The translations under genes were made by a program, and so were the position numbers. The notes beneath the pieces are model-generated. The model worked only from the letters and a program-made list of their open reading frames with translations. It did no database searches and was not told where the DNA came from. Shown here piece by piece: positions 57,769 to 64,000 of a stretch of 64,000 nt of DNA. The DNA lies in the NCBI GenBank assembly GCA_963846475.1, contig CAWJVZ010000003.1, positions 248,001 to 312,000 of the forward strand, written 5' to 3'. The stretch is from DASWJZ01 sp963846475 (GTDB lineage Bacteria; Pseudomonadota; Alphaproteobacteria; Rhizobiales; Afifellaceae). Each line of letters opens with the position of its first letter. Position 1 is the stretch's first letter.

Positions 57769-58242
57769 CGGCCCCGGTCCTCCTGTCTGAGCCAATTCGC
57801 CGGACCCGCGAAGCCGCCCGCCCGCTACGGCGCCACGGAGGGCGCGCGTGCGGCCGGCTTCGCTTTCGCCGAGCCAAGCTTTGCAGGATCACCGGCCATC
57901 ACCGGTACAGGGGCGCCTGGAGGCGCCACTTTTAATTTGCGAGGCGTTCTTCAGGCGCCCCGCCACCCCTCCTCAAGCGAGGAGGACCAGAATTCTCATA
58001 GCCTCGGGCCGGCAGGCCGCGGGACGATCTGGCGCGAGCGAAATCCTTCCGGGCGACGCTCCCGAATGGGGCTGGCCGTGCTCGGAAGACGGAGCTGATC
58101 TGCGACCTCGGCCGCAAACAGGTGATCCTGCAGCGGGCCGCCACCGCTTCGTCCGGAGAACAGCGGGACATCCGGACGAGGTCGGATAGGAGGTCGTTGT
58201 CCTTGGCAATGGTGCAGTAGTCAGGCCAGTGGAAGCCCTGTC

Positions 58243-58303
58243 ACCGTTCTGCCACAGCTGTTGCGAATTGGCGTCGGCACGGCGCGGTGCCCCCTTTGCG
58301 CCA
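58243..58303 (+). repeat. repeat upstream of ilvD, related to 55032-55089
   Basis: CCGTTCTGCCACAGCTGTTG followed by CGAATTGG and, after a variable stretch, CCCCCTTTGCGC, in the same order as at 55032. Nothing else is recognisable between 58029 and 58437. Confidence 0.6.
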
Positions 58304-58437
58304 CGATCCATCTTAATGTTCGTCAACAACTCGATGGCCAGTGTTTAACGCCGTTGAGGCGGCTTCAGCCACATTGCGGACGACGAGCCGGGCGGCTCCA
58401 GGGATCCGTGCGGGCGGGGCGGCGGGAGAGGCGGGCG

Positions 58438-60162
58438 ATGGATGCACGGACGTTCGATAAGCGGGGTCTGCCCAGCCGTCACGTGACGGAGGGACCGAGC
58501 CGTGCGCCGCATCGCTCCTATTACTACGCGATGGGGCTGACCCGTGAGCAGATCCACCAGCCTTTCGTCGGCGTCGCCACCTGCTGGAACGAGGCGGCGC
58601 CCTGCAACATCGCGCTGTCGCGCCAGGCTCAGGTTGCCAAGAAGGGCGTGGCCGCGGCCGGCGGCACGGCGCGCGAATTCACCACGATCACCGTGACCGA
58701 CGGGATCGCCATGGGCCACCAGGGCATGAAGTCGTCGCTGGTGTCGCGCGAGGTCATTGCCGATTCGGTCGAGCTCACCATGCGTGGCCATTGCTATGAC
58801 GCGCTGATCGGGCTCGCCGGTTGCGACAAGTCGTTGCCCGGCATGATGATGGCCATGTGCCGGCTGAACGTGCCGTCGATCTTCATCTACGGCGGCTCGA
58901 TCCTGCCCGGCACGTTCCGCGGCCGGCCGGTGACCGTGCAGGATCTCTTTGAGGCGGTCGGACTGCACAGCGTTGGAAAGATGTCGGCGGACGACCTCGA
59001 CGAATTGGAGCAGGTCGCGTGCCCGTCGGCCGGCGCTTGCGGCGCACAGTTCACCGCCAACACCATGGCGACGGTATCCGAGGCGATCGGGCTGGCGCTG
59101 CCTTATTCGGCCGGCGCGCCGGCGCCCTACGAGATTCGCGACCGCTTCTGCATGGCGGCGGGCGAGAAGATCATGGACCTTATCGCCGCACGAATCCGGC
59201 CGCGCGACATCGTCACCCGCGCCGCGCTGGAGAACGCCGCGACAGTCGTCGCCGCCTCCGGCGGCTCGACCAATGCTGGCTTGCACCTGCCGGCGATCGC
59301 CCATGAATGCGGCATCAAGTTCGACTTATTCGACGTCGCCGAGATCTTCCGGCGCACCCCCTACATCGCCGATTTGAAGCCGGGCGGCCGCTACGTCGCC
59401 AAAGACATGTTCGAGGCGGGCGGCATTCCGCTGCTCATGAAGACGCTCCTCGACCACGGTTTCCTCCACGGCGACTGCCTGACCGTGACTGGCCGCACAA
59501 TTGCCGAAAACCTGGAGCAGGTCGCCTGGAATCCCGACCAGGACGTCGTCTGGCCGGCCGACCGGCCGATCAGCCCGACGGGCGGCGTGGTCGGGCTCCG
59601 AGGCAATCTCGCGCCGGAAGGCGCCATCGTGAAGGTCGCCGGGATGAAGCATCTCCGCTTCGCTGGCCCGGCGCGCTGTTTCGACAGCGAGGAGGAATGT
59701 TTCGCAGCGGTCGCGGAGCGGAGCTACCGCGAAGGCGATGTGCTGGTCATCCGCTACGAAGGGCCGCGCGGCGGCCCGGGCATGCGGGAGATGCTGTCGA
59801 CCACGGCTGCGCTCTACGGCCAGGGCATGGGCGATAAGGTGGCGCTGATCACCGACGGGCGGTTTTCCGGGGCAACGCGCGGCTTCTGCATCGGCCATGT
59901 GGCGCCCGAGGCGGCGGTGGGCGGCCCGATTGGCCTTTTGCGCGACGGCGATTTGATCGAGATCGACGCCGAGACGGGCACGCTCGATGCCAGGCTCTCC
60001 GATGAGGAATGGCAGGCGCGACGCCGCGAATGGCTGCCGCGCGAGACGGATTACCGTTCCGGCGCGATCTGGAAATACGCCCAGATCGTCGGATCGGCTA
60101 GAGACGGGGCGGTCACCCATCCGGGTGGAGCCGCCGAGACGGTGACCTATGCGGATGTTTAG
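58438..60162 (+). CDS. ilvD: dihydroxy-acid dehydratase
   Basis: 574 residues starting MDARTFDKRGLPSRHVTEGP. IlvD/Edd landmarks: Fe-S ligand cysteines in VGVATCWNEAAPCNIALS and LIGLAGCDKSLPGMMMAM, and CPSAGACGAQFTANTMATV; C-terminal VALITDGRFSGATRGFCIGH. It makes the 2-keto acids of valine, leucine and isoleucine synthesis in the cytoplasm. The 3' end overlaps the exoR start by 14 bases. Confidence 0.96.
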   Translation: MDARTFDKRGLPSRHVTEGPSRAPHRSYYYAMGLTREQIHQPFVGVATCWNEAAPCNIALSRQAQVAKKGVAAAGGTAREFTTITVTDGIAMGHQGMKSSLVSREVIADSVELTMRGHCYDALIGLAGCDKSLPGMMMAMCRLNVPSIFIYGGSILPGTFRGRPVTVQDLFEAVGLHSVGKMSADDLDELEQVACPSAGACGAQFTANTMATVSEAIGLALPYSAGAPAPYEIRDRFCMAAGEKIMDLIAARIRPRDIVTRAALENAATVVAASGGSTNAGLHLPAIAHECGIKFDLFDVAEIFRRTPYIADLKPGGRYVAKDMFEAGGIPLLMKTLLDHGFLHGDCLTVTGRTIAENLEQVAWNPDQDVVWPADRPISPTGGVVGLRGNLAPEGAIVKVAGMKHLRFAGPARCFDSEEECFAAVAERSYREGDVLVIRYEGPRGGPGMREMLSTTAALYGQGMGDKVALITDGRFSGATRGFCIGHVAPEAAVGGPIGLLRDGDLIEIDAETGTLDARLSDEEWQARRREWLPRETDYRSGAIWKYAQIVGSARDGAVTHPGGAAETVTYADV

Positions 60163-60958
60163 GCTTTTCGGTATTCTTGTTCTGTCGGGGTTCGGCGCCG
60201 GCCCGGCCGCCGCGCTCGACCCAAATCTGTCGCCGGGCGAAGCTTTCCGCTCCGGCTACGAGGCCTATAAGGCCGGCGACAGGGCGACTGCGCTGGAAGC
60301 GCTCAATTTCGCGGCCGACAAAGGACATCCCGCCGCTTTGTGGAAGCTCGGCCGCATGTATGCCACCGGCGATCTCGTCGCCGAAGATGACAGCAAGGCG
60401 CTGGAGCTCTTTTCCAAGGTCGCCAACCAATATGCCGACGGTAACCCGCAGGGGCCGGATGCACCTTTCGTGTCGAACGCCTTCGTCACCCTCGGCTCGT
60501 ATTACCAGAGCGGCATCCCTGGGTCGGTCAATGCGGATCCCGACCGCGCGCGCCGCTATTTCTCCTATGCCGCGTCCTATTTCGGCGATCCCGACGCGCA
60601 GTTCTCGCTCGCCAACATGTTTCTTGGGGGGCAGGGCGGCGACAAAAGCGCCCGGCAGGCGGCGCGCTGGTTCAAGCTTGCCGCACGCAAGGGCCACGTC
60701 AGCGCCCAGGCGGAGTTCGGCCGCATGCTCTACGAAGGCATCGGCGTCGACCGGCGTCCGGTGGAAGGGCTGATGTGGCTGTCGATCGCCCGCCTCGCCA
60801 GGCCCGGCGATCCGATGATCCAGGCCCGGCATGAGGCTGCCTTCTCCACCGCCAGCGAGGAGCAGCGCCGCGAGGCCATGCAGCAGGCGGAGGAGTGGAT
60901 CTCCCGCAACGCGGTGCGCACCCAGGCCCGGGCGCAAACCCAGGCGCAGGCACAGTAG
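60149..60958 (+). CDS. exoR: ExoR-type Sel1-repeat periplasmic regulator
   Basis: 269 residues. Signal peptide MRMFRLFGILVLSGFGAGPA cleaved near AALD. Sel1-like repeats follow: ALNFAADKGHPAALWKLGRM, ARRYFSYAASYFGDPDAQFS, and AARWFKLAARKGHVSAQAEF with GRMLYEGIGVDRRPVEGLMW. The overall order matches Sinorhizobium ExoR, the periplasmic inhibitor of the ExoS-ChvI system that controls exopolysaccharide and motility. The Gln/Ala-rich C-terminal tail is unusual. The start (60149, or Met at 60155) lies inside the ilvD end, so translation is probably coupled. Confidence 0.85.
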   Translation: MRMFRLFGILVLSGFGAGPAAALDPNLSPGEAFRSGYEAYKAGDRATALEALNFAADKGHPAALWKLGRMYATGDLVAEDDSKALELFSKVANQYADGNPQGPDAPFVSNAFVTLGSYYQSGIPGSVNADPDRARRYFSYAASYFGDPDAQFSLANMFLGGQGGDKSARQAARWFKLAARKGHVSAQAEFGRMLYEGIGVDRRPVEGLMWLSIARLARPGDPMIQARHEAAFSTASEEQRREAMQQAEEWISRNAVRTQARAQTQAQAQ

Positions 60959-60968
60959 CGGGCTGCTC

Positions 60969-61244
60969 TCAGCGTATGGTGCGGGCGCTCCGCGGCGCGC
61001 CGAGATTGCCTTCCGGAACGTTTAAAGCCGCCATCGGGCAGGGGGCGTCCAAAAAGGTCCAGGACGCTACGTTTGACACTTTGCTGCAGCGGGCGAGGCG
61101 GGCGCCCTGCGGGGTCTGGATGCACAAGGTCTGCCCATGCGCGGCAACGACGCCGCGCGCCCGGCACGTGCAATCGGCGGCAGCCGGCGAAGACGTAGCG
61201 CCGGCCAGACATGCCGCCGCGATGGCCGCGAGGAGTGGCCTCAT
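60969..61244 (-). CDS. small secreted cysteine-rich hypothetical protein
   Basis: 91 residues. Signal peptide MRPLLAAIAAACLAGATSSP cleaved near AAADC. The mature part has five cysteines (DCTCRARGVVAAHGQTLCIQ, LARCSKVSNVASWTFLDAPC), which suggests disulfides in the periplasm. I recognise no named family, but the pattern looks familiar from other Hyphomicrobiales. Longer frames up to 62288 run through unrelated sequence. Confidence 0.7.
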   Translation of the reverse strand: MRPLLAAIAAACLAGATSSPAAADCTCRARGVVAAHGQTLCIQTPQGARLARCSKVSNVASWTFLDAPCPMAALNVPEGNLGAPRSARTIR

Positions 61245-61321
61245 GCTTGGGATTGTAGCACCCGCTGCGGCGGACTTCACACGGTAAATCGCGCCAAGCG
61301 ATCGGGGCTGCCGGGCGCGAT

Positions 61322-61438
61322 GTTCAACATGAAGCAATTCTTGTAGCGTCCGGTTGCCGTTCAGCTTTCCGGAAAATCCTCGATGCCGAACATCGCCTGA
61401 ACATCGCATGCTCCAGAACGAGCATGCGCCGAACCGAT
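61322..61438 (-). repeat. dispersed about 115-base repeat, copy B
   Basis: The reverse complement begins ATCGGTTCGGCGCATGCTCG and contains GATGTTCGGCATCGAGGATT, matching copy A at 28555. It lies in the 371-base gap between the small secreted protein gene and xth, which otherwise holds nothing recognisable. Confidence 0.75.
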
Positions 61439-61615
61439 CAGAACAGGTCATCCTCGCGCGGTTTGCTCGCTCCGGTTTCCGGCCAGCCGCCGTCCCCGCA
61501 CGCCTGATACTGGCCCCGCCAGGAAGAGATTGCGCTCGCGCTGGCGGGCGGGTTTGGAGGCCGGGAAGCACGGGCCCGCGGCCTTGCGGGCGCCAATGCG
61601 GCGCGCTCGCCGGCC

Positions 61616-62395
61616 TCAGGCCATCTCGACCCAGACCGGCACGTGATCCGAGGGTTTTTCCCAGGTGCGCACATGGCGGTCGATGCCGGCCTGGCGGAGT
61701 CGGTCGGCGGCTTCGGGAGAGAGCATGATGTGGTCGATACGGATGCCGTTGTTCCGCTGCCAGGCGCCGGCCTGGTAGTCCCAGAACGTGTAGATGCCGC
61801 CGCCGTCGTTGACGGCGCGAACCGCGTCGGTCAGGCCGAGCGCCGAGTATTTTCGAAATGCCGCCTTCGCCTCCGGCGTGTAGAGCGCGTCGGTCACCCA
61901 GTAATCGGGATATTTGGCGTCGATCGGCGCGGGGATGATGTTGTAGTCTCCCGCGATCACCAGCGACTCCTCGCGCTCCAGCTCGGCGCGCGTCCAGTCG
62001 GTGAGCCGCTCCAGCCAGGCAAGCTTGTAGGCGAACTTGTCGCTGCCGATCGGATTGCCGTTCGGCATGTAGGCGGAGGCGACGCGGACGATGCCGTCCG
62101 GCGCGGCGATCAGCCCGGACATGAAGCGGGCCTGCGTATCGTCCCCGATCGGGGGCAAGCCCTTCCGGACGTCTTCGATCGGGTGTTTTGAGAGAAGCGC
62201 GACGCCGTGAAAACCCTTCTGGCCATGCACCGCGACGTTGTAGCCGAGCTCCTCGACGGACGCCGCCGGAAAGCCCTCGTCGACACACTTGATCTCCTGC
62301 AGGCAGACCACGTCGGGCGAGGCCTCGCGCAGCCAGCGAACGAGGTTGTCGATGCGCGCCTTGATGCCGTTGATGTTCCAGGTGGCGATCCGCAT
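61616..62395 (-). CDS. xthA: exodeoxyribonuclease III
   Basis: 259 residues starting MRIATWNINGIKARIDNLVR. The family motifs are complete: WNINGI, VCLQEIKCVDEGFP (metal-binding Glu), VIAGDYNIIPAPIDAK (Asp, Asn), and the C-terminal RIDHIMLSPEAAD and PSDHVPVWVEM (catalytic His). It is an AP endonuclease and 3'-exonuclease in base-excision repair. It lies 47 bases after erpA on the same strand. Confidence 0.96.
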   Translation of the reverse strand: MRIATWNINGIKARIDNLVRWLREASPDVVCLQEIKCVDEGFPAASVEELGYNVAVHGQKGFHGVALLSKHPIEDVRKGLPPIGDDTQARFMSGLIAAPDGIVRVASAYMPNGNPIGSDKFAYKLAWLERLTDWTRAELEREESLVIAGDYNIIPAPIDAKYPDYWVTDALYTPEAKAAFRKYSALGLTDAVRAVNDGGGIYTFWDYQAGAWQRNNGIRIDHIMLSPEAADRLRQAGIDRHVRTWEKPSDHVPVWVEMA

Positions 62396-62442
62396 CGTGC
62401 TTACTGCATTTCAGCCAGCCTGGCCGACGCCCAGGCCCGACG

Positions 62443-62778
62443 TCAGATCGTAAAGCTGGTGCCGCAGCCGCAGGAGGCGGAGGCGAGGGGGTTCTTGACC
62501 TGGAAGGATTGGCCCATCAGATCGTCGACGAAATCGATCTGGGCGCCGCTCATATATTGCAGCGAAACTGAATCGATCAGCACGGTCGCGCCGTCGCGGG
62601 CGAGCACGACGTCGTCCACCCCGGCCGCGTCGCGCACCAGGTCGTAGCGGTATTGGAAGCCGGAGCAGCCGCCGCCTTCCACGCTGACGCGCAGCGACGT
62701 CCCCGCCGGCTCGCCGCCGAGGATCTTGGCGATCCGCCTTGCGGCGCGATCGGTGAGCGTCACGGTGTCCTGGTCCAT
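62443..62778 (-). CDS. erpA: iron-sulfur cluster insertion protein ErpA
   Basis: 111 residues starting MDQDTVTLTDRAARRIAKIL. The A-type carrier cysteines are seen in VEGGGCSGFQYRY and LASASCGCGTSFTI. It delivers Fe-S clusters to apo-enzymes. It is divergent from dgt with 79 bases between the starts, the usual alphaproteobacterial arrangement. Confidence 0.95.
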   Translation of the reverse strand: MDQDTVTLTDRAARRIAKILGGEPAGTSLRVSVEGGGCSGFQYRYDLVRDAAGVDDVVLARDGATVLIDSVSLQYMSGAQIDFVDDLMGQSFQVKNPLASASCGCGTSFTI

Positions 62779-62857
62779 CGCGATTCGACCGCCCTTTGCC
62801 CCATCCCGCATTGTAGCTAAGAACGGCCGGGGCTCCAGTCAATCGCGGGGAGGGCGC

Positions 62858-64000
62858 GTGGCGAAGCTGCCGCTGGAACTCTTGCGGAACGGCGAGCGCT
62901 GGCGGGCGCCCTATGCCGTCGATCCGAGCGCTTCGCGCGGCCGCCTCCATCCGGAACAGGAAGACGGCCTGCGCTCGCCCTTCCAGCGCGACCGCGACCG
63001 CATCATCCACTCGCACGCCTTCCGCCGGCTGAAGCACAAGACGCAGGTCTTTGTGCACCACGAGGGCGACCATTTCCGGACACGGTTGTCGCACTCGCTG
63101 GAGGTGGCGCAGATCGCCCGTTCCATCGCGCGCCCGCTCGGCCTGGACGAGGACCTGGCCGAAGCGCTTGCCCTCGCCCACGACCTTGGCCATCCGCCGT
63201 TCGGCCATGCCGGCGAGCGGGCGCTCGACCACGCGCTCGCCGTTCACGACGGGTTCGACCACAACGCGCAGAGCCTGCGGGTGGTGACCGCGCTGGAGCG
63301 GCGCTATCCGGACTTCGACGGGCTGAACCTCAGCTGGGAGGCGCTCGAAGGGCTGGTCAAGCATAACGGGCCGCTGCTCGACAGCGGAAGCAACAGGATC
63401 GGCCCGCAGCGCCAGGCGGACCTTCCCTTCGCCATCCGCGCGGTCCAGGCCGGCTTCGACCTGGAGCTCCACACTTTTGCGAGCCTGGAGGCGCAAGTCG
63501 CCTCTATCTCCGATGACGTCGCCTACGATTGTCACGACCTGGAGGACGGCCTCCGGGCCGGGCTCATCGACCTGGCGGCTCTGGAGGCGGAGCCGCTGAC
63601 CGGAAACATCCTTGCCGCGATCCGCACGGAGTTTCCGGACCTGGAGCCGGCCCGCACCATGCACGAGCTGGTCCGCCGCATGATCTCGCTGATGATCCAC
63701 GACGTGCTCGCCGAGACGTCGCGGCGGATCGCGGCTGCCGGCGTGCAAAGTGCTGACGAAGCGCGCCGCGCGGGAGCGGGGCTGGTGGGTTTCTCGCCGG
63801 CATTGGCCCGTTCCGAGGCGTCGCTGAAGACATTCCTTTTCGAAAACCTCTACCGCCACGAGGCGGTAATGCGACCCGTTAGTCTCGCCGAGGGCGTTAT
63901 TGCAGACCTTTTCAAAGCCTTCTCCGCCGAGCCGGGTCTCATGCCGGACGAGTGGGGGCGTGGACTCGATAATGGAGATCCGTCAGGCACCGCGCGGCGC
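62858..64000 (+). CDS. dgt: deoxyguanosinetriphosphate triphosphohydrolase-like protein (3' end outside window)
   Basis: 381 codons visible from GTG at 62858 (VAKLPLELLRNGERWRAPYA, initiator read as Met), with GGGGAGGG just upstream. HD-domain metal ligands are clear: HSLEVAQIARSI, ALAHDLGHPPFGHAGERAL (HD), and later VASISDDVAYDCHDLEDGL (Asp). It splits dNTPs to deoxynucleosides and triphosphate. Most of the protein is visible; only the last few residues lie beyond the edge. Confidence 0.94.
   Translation, partial: MAKLPLELLRNGERWRAPYAVDPSASRGRLHPEQEDGLRSPFQRDRDRIIHSHAFRRLKHKTQVFVHHEGDHFRTRLSHSLEVAQIARSIARPLGLDEDLAEALALAHDLGHPPFGHAGERALDHALAVHDGFDHNAQSLRVVTALERRYPDFDGLNLSWEALEGLVKHNGPLLDSGSNRIGPQRQADLPFAIRAVQAGFDLELHTFASLEAQVASISDDVAYDCHDLEDGLRAGLIDLAALEAEPLTGNILAAIRTEFPDLEPARTMHELVRRMISLMIHDVLAETSRRIAAAGVQSADEARRAGAGLVGFSPALARSEASLKTFLFENLYRHEAVMRPVSLAEGVIADLFKAFSAEPGLMPDEWGRGLDNGDPSGTARR

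Larger units (their letters stand above)
56325..57909 (-). mobile_element. IS110-family insertion sequence with bridge RNA
   Basis: 1585 bases between two copies of a GG dinucleotide (CC in element orientation; 56323-56324 and 57910-57911). The empty site is preserved in repeat copy 1 as GCGC-GG-GGCG (38313-38320). No terminal inverted repeat or longer duplication is seen, as expected for IS110. The right end is only 12 bases beyond the transposase stop; the left end has 325 non-coding bases before the transposase start, the arrangement of the IS110 group proper. Confidence 0.9.
55222..58028 (+). repeat. undescribed non-coding repeat, copy 2, carrying IS5-family and IS110-family insertions
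   Basis: Left part 55222-55369, middle 56219-56324, right part 57910-58028, in the same orientation as copy 1. Left and middle parts are nearly identical to copy 1; the right part has diverged but keeps the paired stems (GGGGCGCC with GGCGCCCC). At the left, copy 1 has GGTGCACC where copy 2 has GGTAGCTACC, so both keep a palindrome. The two IS positions can be read exactly by comparison of the copies. Confidence 0.8.

Overview
The window is GC-rich and almost fully coding. Its gene content points to an alphaproteobacterium of the order Hyphomicrobiales (Rhizobiales). The markers are an ExoR-type Sel1 protein, a PopZ-family protein in the order pcm - tolC - popZ - valS, the aerobic cobalamin cluster behind a B12 riboswitch with CbtB/CbtA, an ATP12 chaperone gene, the xth - erpA - dgt block, and REP-like dispersed repeats typical of rhizobial genomes. 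I cannot fix the genus.

Layout. 1-5.7 kb: a minus-strand catabolic operon with two Gfo/Idh/MocA oxidoreductases, two DapA-like aldolase-family proteins (one DUF993) and an NAD-dependent epimerase-like protein. 5.8-7.9 kb: two orphan plus-strand genes, a DUF616-like glycosyltransferase and a cytochrome P450. 8.4-12.7 kb: pseudouridine synthase, EamA permease, ATP12 chaperone and pccB. 12.7-20.4 kb: an accessory interval separating pccB from pccA. It holds a VapBC-like pair, a YARHG protein, a repeat-protein family, a hydrolase, a type III polyketide synthase/methyltransferase/flavoprotein operon and an EamA permease. 20.4-28.4 kb: pccA (frameshifted), acyP, a second toxin-antitoxin pair, a small lower-GC module with its own winged-helix-like regulator, an MFS pump and lipB. 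28.8-31.3 kb: tRNA-Leu, then mgtE and a GH25 gene broken by many single-base insertions. 31.3-37.1 kb: YihY protein, leuB, a DUF6644/DUF6152-like pair, asd and a pyroglutamyl peptidase.

37.2-38.6 kb: copy 1 of an undescribed non-coding repeat, interrupted by an IS5-family element, then tRNA-Asn. 39.1-48.8 kb: the cobalamin riboswitch and cbtB-cbtA-cobU-cobW-cobN-cobO-cobQ with convergent cobD; cobN carries an in-frame palindromic repeat. 48.9-54.8 kb: tRNA-Cys, pcm, tolC (one frameshift), popZ, valS. 55.2-58.0 kb: copy 2 of the non-coding repeat, carrying the same IS5 element in the opposite orientation plus an IS110-family element. 58.4-64 kb: ilvD, exoR, a small secreted protein, xth, erpA and partial dgt.

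The strongest discovery is the IS110 element at 56325-57909. Copy 1 of the repeat gives its natural empty site and so fixes both ends and the core dinucleotide. The non-coding left end folds by hand into two loops whose four guide segments match the element's own target and donor sequences. This is a complete bridge RNA readable from the sequence alone.
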